A stretch of 11,814 nucleotides of DNA from JAWAAW01 sp038884575. GTDB taxonomy: Archaea > Nanobdellota > Nanobdellia > Woesearchaeales > ARS49. The notes below the pieces were generated by a model, which was given only the letters and a program-made list of their open reading frames with translations, did not search any database and had not been told where the DNA came from. Of the stretch, positions 6,043 to 11,814 are shown in pieces. The translations under genes and the position numbers were made by a program. Where the stretch lies: contig JAWABQ010000020.1 in assembly GCA_038884575.1 (NCBI GenBank), positions 1-11,814 of the forward strand, written 5' to 3'. Position 1 is the stretch's first letter. Every line of letters begins with the position of its first letter.

Positions 6043-8130
6043 TCAGAACGGGCAGACATCTGAGGGGCAGCCGCCGGCAAACTCCTCCTCAACTGTTATG
6101 TGCTCAGGGGTTAATTTGCCCACGTACAATACCTGCTCTTTCTTGCTGCCGTAGCGGAAGACTGTTATTCCCTTGCACTTGAGCTTGTACGCGAGCTGGT
6201 ATATTTTGTCAACGTCCTGCGGCTTTGCGTTTGCTGGCAGGTTTACTGTCTTGCTGACTGCGTTGTCTGTGAATTTCTGCCATGCTGCCTGCATCTTGAC
6301 GTGCCATTCCGGCTTTATGTCAAAGCTTGTAACAAAGATTTTCTTGACATCTGCCGGAATGCCAGGCACTTTTTGTATGCTTCCTGACTTTGCTATCCTG
6401 ACCATTAATTGCTTGCTGTAAAACCCGCGCTCCTTTGCCAATTGCTCAAAGTAGGGGTTTACCTCCAGCAGCTTTGTGCCGCCCATCACATCCCTGACAA
6501 AGGAGACTGCAAAGAACGGCTCTATCCCTGATGTGCAGTTCGCGATTATGCTGATGCTTCCTGTCGGCGCGATTGTTGTTGTCGTGGCATTCCTGAGGAA
6601 CTTGTGCTTTTTGGCATAAATGCTCCTCGGCAGGTTCGGGAAGCTTCCGCGCTCCTGCCCGAGCTCTGCTGACATCTTCCTTGACTCGTCCTGCAGGAAC
6701 TTTGCTGTTTTTTCCGCGAGCTCAATTGCCTTGTCCGAGTCATACCTTATACCGCACCTTGCGAGGCATTCTGCCCAGCCCATCACGCCAAGCCCTATCT
6801 TCCTGTTTGCCTTTGCCGCCTGCTCAACCTCAGGCATTGGCCACTTGTTGGCGTCAATCACATTGTCAAGGAAGTGTGTTGCCGTCCTCACTGTCTGCCT
6901 GAGCTTTTCCCAGTGTATCTTGCCGTTCTTGACCATTTTTGCCATGTTGATGCTTCCGAGGTTGCACGGCTCGTACGGCAATAACGGCACTTCTCCGCAT
7001 GGGTTTGTTGACTCAATCACACCCACCTGTGGGGTTGGCTGCCTCCTGTTTATTTCGTCAATAAAAATAATTCCGGGGTCTCCGCATTCCCATGCTGCAA
7101 GGGCAAGCTGGCTCCAGAGCTCCTTTGCCTTGAGTTTTTTAACAACCTTCTTGTTCCTTGGGTTGACAAGCTCAAACTCCTGGTCTTTTGCAACAGCTGC
7201 CATAAACTTGTCTGTGACTGAGACAGAAACATTGAAGTTTGAAAGCACGCCCTCTTTTCTTTTCGCGGCTATGAATTCCTCAATGTCAGGGTGGTCTATT
7301 GGCAGTATTCCCATGTTTGCACCGCGCCTTTTGCCACCCTGCTTTATCACCTCTGTTGCCTTGTCATAAATCGTGAGGAAGCTCAACGGGCCAGAGGCAA
7401 CCCCCTGCGTGCTCCTTACCATATCGCCTTTTGGCCTCAGCCTGCCGAAGGAAAACCCTGTGCCCCCTCCTGACTGGTGTATAAGCACTGCGTTCTCCAA
7501 AGTGTGGAATATGCTCCGCAGGTCATCCTCAACAGGCAGGACAAAGCAAGCAGACAGCTGGCCAAGCGGAATCCCTGCATTCATCAAAGTAGGGGTGTTT
7601 GGCAGGAAGTTAAGCGATGCCATTGCGTCATAAAACTCCTCCTCTGCCTTTCTCACACTCCTGCCATAAACCGCCTCTGCCTGTGCCATTGTTTTCGCAA
7701 CCCTCCTGAACAGCCTTGAAGGGGTTTCAATGATTGCGCCCTGGTCGTTCCTGAGAAGGTAGCGTTTTGCAAGAACAACAATTGCATTGGTGCTCATCCC
7801 AAGGTCATCCCTTACCCCATAGACAGTCCTGAAGCCCACTGCCTCCTTATGCATCTTCTTATGCTCAACATATGCCTTTGCAACACTTGCCAGCCTGTTC
7901 TTCGCAAGCACCTCTATGATGACATCCTGGACATCCTTTACTGTTGGCAAAACCCCCTTGGGAAAGTGCTTTTCAATTGTGTCAATAACCTGTGCTGAAA
8001 GTTTTTTTGCAGCCTTGCCGTTCTTTGCCCTGGCTGACAATAGTGCGTTTTCAAGTGATTTTTCGAGCTTTTGGGCTTCAAAAGCAACGATAGAACCGTC
8101 TTTTTTCCTTATCTGGATGATTTTTCCCAT
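6043..8130 (-). CDS. nrdJ: Class II (adenosylcobalamin-dependent) ribonucleoside reductase
   Basis: This enzyme makes deoxyribonucleotides from ribonucleotides using a radical generated from adenosylcobalamin. Its 695 aa begin with an ATP-cone (about 2-93), the regulatory nucleotide-binding domain. The catalytic barrel follows. Seen motifs are LSACFVLP with C195 (redox pair), GGGTGFSFGRLRPKGD (221-236), KQGGKRRGANMG (263-274), STNPCGEVPLLPYEPCNLGS with N376, thiyl-radical C378, E380 and second redox C389, and TIAPTGSISIIANCTSGIEP (519-538). The C-terminus GGCPSDVCPF holds a cysteine pair (C688, C693) that would pass electrons to the active site. All expected catalytic residues are present and no intein is seen. 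NPCGE with the C-terminal pair and the absence of a small subunit point to class II. A TATA box lies upstream at 8158-8171. Confidence 0.95.
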   Translation of the reverse strand: MGKIIQIRKKDGSIVAFEAQKLEKSLENALLSARAKNGKAAKKLSAQVIDTIEKHFPKGVLPTVKDVQDVIIEVLAKNRLASVAKAYVEHKKMHKEAVGFRTVYGVRDDLGMSTNAIVVLAKRYLLRNDQGAIIETPSRLFRRVAKTMAQAEAVYGRSVRKAEEEFYDAMASLNFLPNTPTLMNAGIPLGQLSACFVLPVEDDLRSIFHTLENAVLIHQSGGGTGFSFGRLRPKGDMVRSTQGVASGPLSFLTIYDKATEVIKQGGKRRGANMGILPIDHPDIEEFIAAKRKEGVLSNFNVSVSVTDKFMAAVAKDQEFELVNPRNKKVVKKLKAKELWSQLALAAWECGDPGIIFIDEINRRQPTPQVGVIESTNPCGEVPLLPYEPCNLGSINMAKMVKNGKIHWEKLRQTVRTATHFLDNVIDANKWPMPEVEQAAKANRKIGLGVMGWAECLARCGIRYDSDKAIELAEKTAKFLQDESRKMSAELGQERGSFPNLPRSIYAKKHKFLRNATTTTIAPTGSISIIANCTSGIEPFFAVSFVRDVMGGTKLLEVNPYFEQLAKERGFYSKQLMVRIAKSGSIQKVPGIPADVKKIFVTSFDIKPEWHVKMQAAWQKFTDNAVSKTVNLPANAKPQDVDKIYQLAYKLKCKGITVFRYGSKKEQVLYVGKLTPEHITVEEEFAGGCPSDVCPF

Positions 8131-8157
8131 CCCAATCCCAAAAAAAGGCTAACAAGG

Positions 8158-8171
8158 GTTTAAATATAAAT
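8158..8171 (-). promoter_or_regulatory. TATA box for nrdJ
   Basis: The minus strand reads ATTTATATTTAAAC, ending 27 bases before ATG 8130. A leader of only about 8-10 bases is predicted. A short palindrome lies just upstream. Confidence 0.6.
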
Positions 8172-8172
8172 G

Positions 8173-8183
8173 TTTCGTCGAAA
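8173..8183. repeat. Short palindrome beside the nrdJ TATA box
   Basis: TTTCG-T-CGAAA is a perfect 5+5 inverted repeat with one central base, immediately upstream of the nrdJ TATA box and overlapping where the BRE should be. It could be an operator; at this length in A/T-rich DNA it could also be chance. Confidence 0.3.
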
Positions 8184-8222
8184 AATAAATATTTACAATA
8201 GTAAAAATAATCATTAGTTAAT

Positions 8223-8234
8223 CACTTATAAGTG
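8223..8234. repeat. 12-base perfect palindrome CACTTATAAGTG
   Basis: A perfect 12-base palindrome in the divergent region between nrdJ and the lipoprotein gene, 16 bases upstream of the plus-strand TATA box. It could be an operator for either gene. Confidence 0.35.
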
Positions 8235-8249
8235 GTAAAAAAAGAAAGG

Positions 8250-8257
8250 TTTATATA
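8250..8257 (+). promoter_or_regulatory. TATA box for the Tat lipoprotein gene
   Basis: TTTATATA preceded by GAAAGG (BRE-like) ends 24 bases before ATG 8282. The predicted start site lies near 8279, after the upstream in-frame ATG at 8264, which is therefore unlikely to be used. Confidence 0.65.
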
Positions 8258-8281
8258 CTGAAAATGCATTCAGCAATAATT

Positions 8282-9571
8282 ATGAAAAGCATAAAAACAG
8301 GCAGAATAAGCAGGAGGGGGTTTATTTCAGCGGCAGGGGCGCTGTGCCTTGGCTCAATTATGGGCTGCAAGGAAAAGGCGGCGCCCATTCAAACGAATGA
8401 AAAGTCTGCCACGCAACAAATAGAATATCCAGGCGAGCTTTCTTTCACAAAGGCTCTTGAGCGTGAAGTCCGCTCATGGGATGACTGGATTGTTGAAGTG
8501 CTCGAAAGCAATTACACAAGGCCCCGTGAGCGCGATTTTGGAATAAGGCAGACCGGCGGCAAGAAAATAATGTTCATGTCAACCGGATTCTCAATAACAA
8601 ACGCGGATGCACTATACGACCCTGCCAAAAGGGATATTGTGCTTACGACAGATAATGCAGAGTGTTCTGCATTTGCGCACGAAATGGGACACGCAATATT
8701 TGATGACTACAAGCGCCAAGGCATAATATTCAAGAAAGAGTATTCAGGACCTGATGAAAACGAATGGAAAAAATGCATTGCAAAAAGAAAGGCGGACAGG
8801 GAATTCAGGGAGACTTTGGAAAGCCAGCTCAGAATTGCAAGACTGAACACTGAAATCAAAAGCCTCAAGCCAATTATTGATGAATACCTGCAGGACATGA
8901 AGGCAATTGCAGAAATGAAAAAACGCATTAGTGATGAAAAGGACATAAAAAGGATTAAAAGTCTTGAAAGCATTTTAGGCATATTTCAAAAGGACATTCC
9001 ACAGGCAGACTTGCTCTCAGCAGAGGCAAATATAGACCTGCACCAACAGGGAGATAAATTGCAGTCATACTATAGCGCTGCAGTTAAGCAGGTACAGAGC
9101 ATGGCGCAATTGCATGAATATCTCAATAAGTGCTTTGATGACATTGCGAAAATTGGTAAAAAGCATGGACTGAAATATTCTCAAACTCCTTCAGGCACAT
9201 GGGTCGCTCGGTCAGGAGCGTTCTGTATAATAAATGAAGAAACGTTCAAGTTTGAAAATGTCTTCAGTGATACTGAAATATTTGCAAGAATAATCGCCTC
9301 GCTGAAAGAAATTTATACTGGAAAACCAACCCTTTCAAACTTCAGGCTTAATGAAGAGGAGCTGAACCTTCTTGGAAGAATGAAATACAAGGGCATGCCA
9401 ATGTTCAGGAAGGATATCGAGAAGTACCGGATTGCCCTGCAAATGAATGATCAGGCAAAAAACAGGCAGTTGAGGTATTCAACAGGCGGCACTTTTAACG
9501 GTGTTGCTTATTCCTGGCCTGAGAACAATTGGACATTACAAGGCGAAATACCTGTTTATGAAAATAATTAG
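8282..9571 (+). CDS. Tat-exported lipoprotein with HExxH metallopeptidase motif
   Basis: The 429-aa product starts with a twin-arginine signal: ISRRGFIS at 9-16, a hydrophobic stretch, then lipobox SIMGC with lipidated Cys29. It should be exported folded and anchored outside the membrane. A zinc-binding HEMGH motif (133-137, context AFAHEMGHAIFDDY) marks a metallopeptidase-like domain. A charged, coiled-coil-like region spans about 155-300. A later DTEIFARIIAS (about 330-340) resembles the ExFA segment that supplies the third, glutamate zinc ligand in some gluzincin-type peptidases; this is inference. The family is not identified. The start is ATG 8282 because the TATA box puts transcription start after the in-frame ATG 8264. 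Codon use looks more A/T-rich than in nrdJ, judged by eye. Five T follow the stop. Confidence 0.75.
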   Translation: MKSIKTGRISRRGFISAAGALCLGSIMGCKEKAAPIQTNEKSATQQIEYPGELSFTKALEREVRSWDDWIVEVLESNYTRPRERDFGIRQTGGKKIMFMSTGFSITNADALYDPAKRDIVLTTDNAECSAFAHEMGHAIFDDYKRQGIIFKKEYSGPDENEWKKCIAKRKADREFRETLESQLRIARLNTEIKSLKPIIDEYLQDMKAIAEMKKRISDEKDIKRIKSLESILGIFQKDIPQADLLSAEANIDLHQQGDKLQSYYSAAVKQVQSMAQLHEYLNKCFDDIAKIGKKHGLKYSQTPSGTWVARSGAFCIINEETFKFENVFSDTEIFARIIASLKEIYTGKPTLSNFRLNEEELNLLGRMKYKGMPMFRKDIEKYRIALQMNDQAKNRQLRYSTGGTFNGVAYSWPENNWTLQGEIPVYENN

Positions 9572-9620
9572 TTTTTAACCCAAACACAAAAACAAGCGCA
9601 TCATAAGAAGCGATGCTTGA

Positions 9621-10064
9621 GTGAAGATGACCAAACAAACAAGCACTGACATTTTGAAGGCGCCCCTTCCAAGAAACCTGCTGGCTGCCTATGAATTCAT
9701 CAGGGAATCGCGTTCTGAGCTTCTAAGACAGTACGATGAAAAAGTGCTCCACGGGTATGATGCAGGCATTGAACTTGCTTACTTTTTGCATACGGGAAGC
9801 GACTATGACTCCTTGCGCAATGACCTGCTGGAAAAGATTTGCAACGCAGCTTTCAGAAACATGCGCGTGCCATTGGAAATGGTTGATTATGGCGAGCCAA
9901 GCAGGTATGGGCTGAGGCGCAGCTTTGTTGACATGCTGAAAGTATTTGCCCAAAGTCATGAAACCGCCCCTGATGAAGAAATCAGGACGCGCCTGAAAAT
10001 GATAAAACAAACATACCAGCTAATGAGGCGGCTTATAGCGAAGTATGAGAGAAGGAGAAAATGA
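9621..10064 (+). CDS. Unknown helical protein, 147 aa, coupled to a receiver-like gene
   Basis: Not recognised. The product is soluble and helical in appearance, without signal or membrane segments. Segments include NLLAAYEFIRESRSELLRQY (19-38), a middle helix ELAYFLH (51-57), a GEPSRYGLRRSFVDMLKVF stretch (91-109) and a basic C-terminus ending KYERRRK. One cysteine is present. The start could be GTG 9621 or ATG 9627 (145 aa); neither has a clear Shine-Dalgarno and no strong TATA box was found, so the choice is open. The stop overlaps the next start as ATGA, so the two proteins are made together and may interact. Possible readthrough from the lipoprotein gene 49 bases upstream cannot be excluded. 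Confidence 0.7.
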   Translation: MKMTKQTSTDILKAPLPRNLLAAYEFIRESRSELLRQYDEKVLHGYDAGIELAYFLHTGSDYDSLRNDLLEKICNAAFRNMRVPLEMVDYGEPSRYGLRRSFVDMLKVFAQSHETAPDEEIRTRLKMIKQTYQLMRRLIAKYERRRK

Positions 10065-10546
10065 TTCCGCACAAGATTGTTGTTTTCGAGCAGGATTCTT
10101 CAGTCAGGAAATTGTTAAAAGACAGCATAGAACAAATGAGCTTTGTCAAGGAGAGAGGCTATTTTGTTGAGGCATTGCCAGAGCCCTGGAATGCCAAAGA
10201 CCAGGTTGATGGTGATACTGCCCTTGTGGTTGTCGGACATTATGCAAAGGGACAGATTCCTGAATGGTCTGCATTGCATTATGTTCGCGACGTGCCAGGC
10301 AATGTTCCTGTAATTGCTGGATGCGCGTTATGGGATTCTGAAACGCGTGCTGCTTTTGTGAGGGCAGGCGCTCAGTTTACTTATGACCGCCCTGTGAGGA
10401 TCAAGGGCTTGGAGGGAATGGTCAAGGCTGCATTAAAGGTCGGGCAGGCGCTTAAGATGCTTTCGGGTAACAAGGATTACTTTGTTGCCACTCATTTGGG
10501 CAGGGATAATGAAGCAATTTCTGTTTACAGGGTGCCAAAAGAATAA
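10061..10546 (+). CDS. Degenerate receiver-like (CheY-fold) protein, 161 aa
   Basis: The order of elements matches a response-regulator receiver domain: strand 1 KIVVFEQD (5-12) ending in acidic residues, a helix SVRKLLKDSIEQ (14-25), strand 3 TALVVVGH (53-60), strand 4 VPVIAGC (82-88), then ETRAAFVRAGAQFTYDRPV (94-112), equivalent to the usual GA..Y..KP segment, and a final helix to about 132. The aspartate that should end strand 3 is replaced (Gly59/His60), and the conserved Lys before Pro is Arg110. It should therefore not be phosphorylated in the normal way. The last ~28 residues (from about 134) are a separate tail. The gene overlaps the 147-aa gene by ATGA and has GGAG at 10054-10057. 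No histidine kinase is in the window. The fold assignment is by pattern, not search. Confidence 0.65.
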   Translation: MIPHKIVVFEQDSSVRKLLKDSIEQMSFVKERGYFVEALPEPWNAKDQVDGDTALVVVGHYAKGQIPEWSALHYVRDVPGNVPVIAGCALWDSETRAAFVRAGAQFTYDRPVRIKGLEGMVKAALKVGQALKMLSGNKDYFVATHLGRDNEAISVYRVPKE

Positions 10547-10603
10547 TTGGCAATTTCTCTGCCACCATGTTAGACTGCTTTGCAGGGATTAGAACAAAAT
10601 ATT

Positions 10604-10642
10604 AAAAAAATAAAAAAATGAAAGAAGCATTACAGCTTCTTT
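10604..10642 (-). terminator. Hairpin with embedded stop codon plus T-tracts
   Basis: AAAGAAGC (10621-10628) and GCTTCTTT (10635-10642) pair perfectly around a 6-base loop that holds the TAA stop (10630-10632) of the minus-strand membrane protein gene. On that strand two seven-base T-runs follow (10612-10618 and 10604-10610). Confidence 0.6.
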
Positions 10643-11307
10643 TTCACATCGCCTATTATCTTCTTGGCATCATCGCGGAATGCAAGGCCAAAGCTGATTC
10701 CTATCAGGAGTGCAAGCATCAAGACAATTCCTCCCAAAATGATGAGGAAGCTGTTCTGAGCCATTGCAACCTGGATGCCGACCTGGTCAAGCACAATAAG
10801 CGCAGTGAAGACATAAATGACCCACTTCGCAATCGAGCCCACAATCTTGGCACCCTTTGCCTTGGTTTCTGCAACCTTCTTTTCCACATACATTCCCGCC
10901 AGGATTCCTATCAGGCCGATAATCACTGCCACTATCACGTTTGGAATCCACAGTGCGAGCGATGCCAGGAATGCAGCAAGGGTCTTAAGCTGTATCCTTG
11001 CCGCTGTCGCGCCCAAAAAGAGCACGATTATGTACCACTTAACCACAAGCCCAAGCACGTGAGTAAGGTCAAACTTGCCCACTGCCTTTGACATGTTGGT
11101 CTTGTCAAAAACCCACTCGTCAAACTTAAGCTTCCTCAGCACCTTCTCCAATACCACTGAAACTGCGAGCGCCACAAGGTAGCCCACAATGAGAATCACT
11201 ATTGCCGCAACTATGTCAGGCACAGCCTTGACAAGCCACAGCCAGATGCTCACAAATGGGTCAACAATGGACGCGCCTATGTTGCTCAAAAATGCCTGAA
11301 ATGCCAT
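10630..11307 (-). CDS. Polytopic membrane protein with mechanosensitive-channel-type TM helix repeats
   Basis: This 225-aa protein has about five to six hydrophobic segments (near 14-28, 31-53, 84-102, 112-138, 154-174, 185-208). The segment PDIVAAIVILIVGYLVALAV (30-49), followed by basic VLEKVLRKLKFDEW, and the later IPNVIVAVIIGLIGILAGMY (121-140) resemble the conserved TM helix repeat found in archaeal and bacterial relatives of small mechanosensitive channels. The C-terminal helix ends GLAFRDDAKKIIGDVKKKL, like the pore helix of MscS, but the soluble beta domain of MscS is absent. A channel role is inferred. ATG 11307 has AGGTGA 7 bases upstream and a TATA box at 11343-11353, giving a leader of about 15 bases. 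It follows the S-layer gene on the same strand but has its own promoter and terminator. Confidence 0.8.
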   Translation of the reverse strand: MAFQAFLSNIGASIVDPFVSIWLWLVKAVPDIVAAIVILIVGYLVALAVSVVLEKVLRKLKFDEWVFDKTNMSKAVGKFDLTHVLGLVVKWYIIVLFLGATAARIQLKTLAAFLASLALWIPNVIVAVIIGLIGILAGMYVEKKVAETKAKGAKIVGSIAKWVIYVFTALIVLDQVGIQVAMAQNSFLIILGGIVLMLALLIGISFGLAFRDDAKKIIGDVKKKL

Positions 11308-11314
11308 TTGTTAT

Positions 11315-11320
11315 TCACCT
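11315..11320 (-). promoter_or_regulatory. Shine-Dalgarno AGGTGA for the membrane protein gene
   Basis: AGGTGA on the minus strand ends 7 bases before ATG 11307. This matches the archaeal consensus and fixes the start. Confidence 0.65.
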
Positions 11321-11325
11321 CTCTT

Positions 11326-11346
11326 GGTTTAACCGATAATGCGGTT
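11326..11346. repeat. Nested inverted repeats between TATA box and start site
   Basis: GGTTTAACC (11326-11334, palindromic around one base) overlaps AACCG (11331-11335), which pairs with CGGTT (11342-11346) across ATAATG. The element lies just downstream of the membrane protein gene's TATA box, where a repressor would act. The arms are short, so chance is possible. Confidence 0.25.
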
Positions 11347-11353
11347 TATAGAG
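11343..11353 (-). promoter_or_regulatory. TATA box for the membrane protein gene
   Basis: The minus strand reads CTCTATAAACC. Initiation about 25 bases downstream would leave a leader of about 15 bases, enough to contain the AGGTGA ribosome site. Confidence 0.5.
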
Positions 11354-11419
11354 TGTTTTGCCTTTGGGGTTTTTAATCTTTATGCTTTTTGGGCAGCCTT
11401 CCGGCTGTGCTTTTTGATG

Positions 11420-11467
11420 AAAAAAAGAAAAAGAAAAAGAAAAAATAAGGCAGTTTTAGACTGCCTT
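11420..11467 (-). terminator. Hairpin with embedded stop codon plus T-tracts, S-layer gene
   Basis: Arms AAGGCAGT (11447-11454) and ACTGCCTT (11460-11467) pair perfectly over 8 bases. The TAA stop (11456-11458) is in the 5-base loop. On the minus strand the hairpin is followed by T-runs of five to seven bases separated by single C (11420-11445). This is a strong terminator, as suits a highly expressed gene. Confidence 0.7.
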
Positions 11468-11814
11468 GACGGTTATGTCCGTCATTGTTGTGCCTGAGAT
11501 CTCAGCTTCCTTGCTCATCACGCTGGCAATCTGGCCTGTCGCAAGAGCGCGGCATACGCGCCTCGTGTCCTGGCCTGTCCTGCCTGCAGCAAGCAATGCA
11601 ACGTTACCGTTCGCATGCCCGTAGATCTTGGCAACGCCCTTCGCGATTGATTCCCAGCATGGCTCTGGGTTGCCCATGAGCTGTGCTGCAATCGGGTTCG
11701 CGCACGGACCACCAACAACAATCGCGTTGTACTGAGTAATGTCCGCAACCTCGCTTGCCAGCTTGGATACTCCAACCGGCAAAGGCTGCACCTTCTCAGT
11801 CACACCGCCCTCAA
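11456..11814 (-). CDS. S-layer protein, C-terminal domain (5' part beyond window)
   Basis: Archaeal S-layer proteins form the cell-surface lattice. Only the last ~119 residues are visible. The sequence ITQYNAIVVGGPCANPIAAQ, then LMGNPEPCW, then the GNVALLAAGRTGQDTRRVCR segment match the conserved C-terminal domain of archaeal S-layer proteins, in which VVGGP-C-N and NVALL-AG are landmarks. Two cysteines about 15 residues apart in GGPC and PEPC could form a disulphide. The C-terminus ISGTTMTDITVKAV is beta-like and has no membrane anchor. The frame is open to the window edge; a GTG at 11803 is not taken as the start because the frame continues and the visible part is only one domain. A strong terminator follows. 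The family match is by recalled pattern. Confidence 0.8.
   Translation of the reverse strand, partial: EGGVTEKVQPLPVGVSKLASEVADITQYNAIVVGGPCANPIAAQLMGNPEPCWESIAKGVAKIYGHANGNVALLAAGRTGQDTRRVCRALATGQIASVMSKEAEISGTTMTDITVKAV

Noticed and set aside
5961..6092. Upstream extension of the adenosyltransferase into the end of nrdJ
   Set aside because: The extra 44 residues show no family similarity, overlap nrdJ, and the TATA box at 5984-5993 would lie inside the coding region.
6620..7369. 249-aa plus-strand open frame antisense to nrdJ
   Set aside because: It lies inside the strongly conserved reductase coding region, has no promoter or ribosome site, and reads as a low-complexity shadow frame.
8264..8281. 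ATG 8264 as start of the lipoprotein gene
   Set aside because: It lies only 7 bases after the TATA box, before the expected transcription start; ATG 8282 gives a normal Tat signal.
10548..10585. Small hairpins after the receiver-like gene (TGGCA/TGCCA and CTGC/GCAG)
   Set aside because: Stems of 4-5 pairs without a following T-tract are too weak to call a terminator.
11420..11445. A5G-type repeat as a microsatellite or coding repeat
   Set aside because: It is explained by interrupted T-tracts of the S-layer gene terminator on the minus strand.
1..11814. tRNA, rRNA, CRISPR arrays, insertion sequences, inteins and integrases
   Set aside because: None was found on reading both strands; nrdJ is uninterrupted and no regularly spaced repeats or terminal inverted repeats with target duplications were seen.

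Overview
The window looks like chromosomal DNA of an archaeon, most likely from a DPANN-type or related lineage. The evidence is a transcription factor B gene, A/T-rich TATA boxes placed 22-28 bases before start codons, T-rich terminators, and the C-terminal domain of an archaeal S-layer protein. The lineage assignment is inference; the archaeal assignment is firm.

Layout, left to right. Positions 1-966 (+): the 3' part of a TFB gene, followed by a small 56-codon reading frame with a strong Shine-Dalgarno. Positions 1043-2204 (+): two tandem half-size MgtE/SLC41-type membrane permeases, 1 base apart. Positions 2188-5053 (-): two overlapping genes of unknown function (582 and 374 aa) behind one promoter flanked by a perfect 10+10 inverted repeat. 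Positions 5228-5440 (+): a 70-aa protein that is nearly half glutamate. Positions 5442-8130 (-): a cob(I)alamin adenosyltransferase and a class II (adenosylcobalamin-dependent) ribonucleotide reductase, so the cofactor enzyme lies directly downstream of the enzyme that consumes it. Positions 8282-9571 (+): a Tat-exported lipoprotein with an HExxH metallopeptidase motif, divergent from the reductase. Positions 9621-10546 (+): a helical protein overlapping by ATGA with a receiver-like protein that has lost the phospho-acceptor aspartate. Positions 10630-11307 (-): a polytopic membrane protein with repeats like the conserved TM helices of mechanosensitive channel relatives. Positions 11456-11814 (-): the C-terminal end of an S-layer protein.

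Promoter-proximal genes mostly lack a Shine-Dalgarno and appear leaderless. Genes inside operons, and the one gene with a longer leader (10630-11307), carry GGAGG, GGTGG or GGTGA motifs. Two minus-strand genes end in a hairpin that contains the stop codon, followed by T-tracts. A similar hairpin plus T-tract at 6001-6038 points the other way, antisense to the reductase. No tRNA, rRNA, CRISPR array, insertion sequence or integrase was seen. The least explained parts are the two-gene module at 2188-5053, the pseudo-receiver pair and the Tat lipoprotein peptidase. No intergenic stretch exceeds 300 bases.
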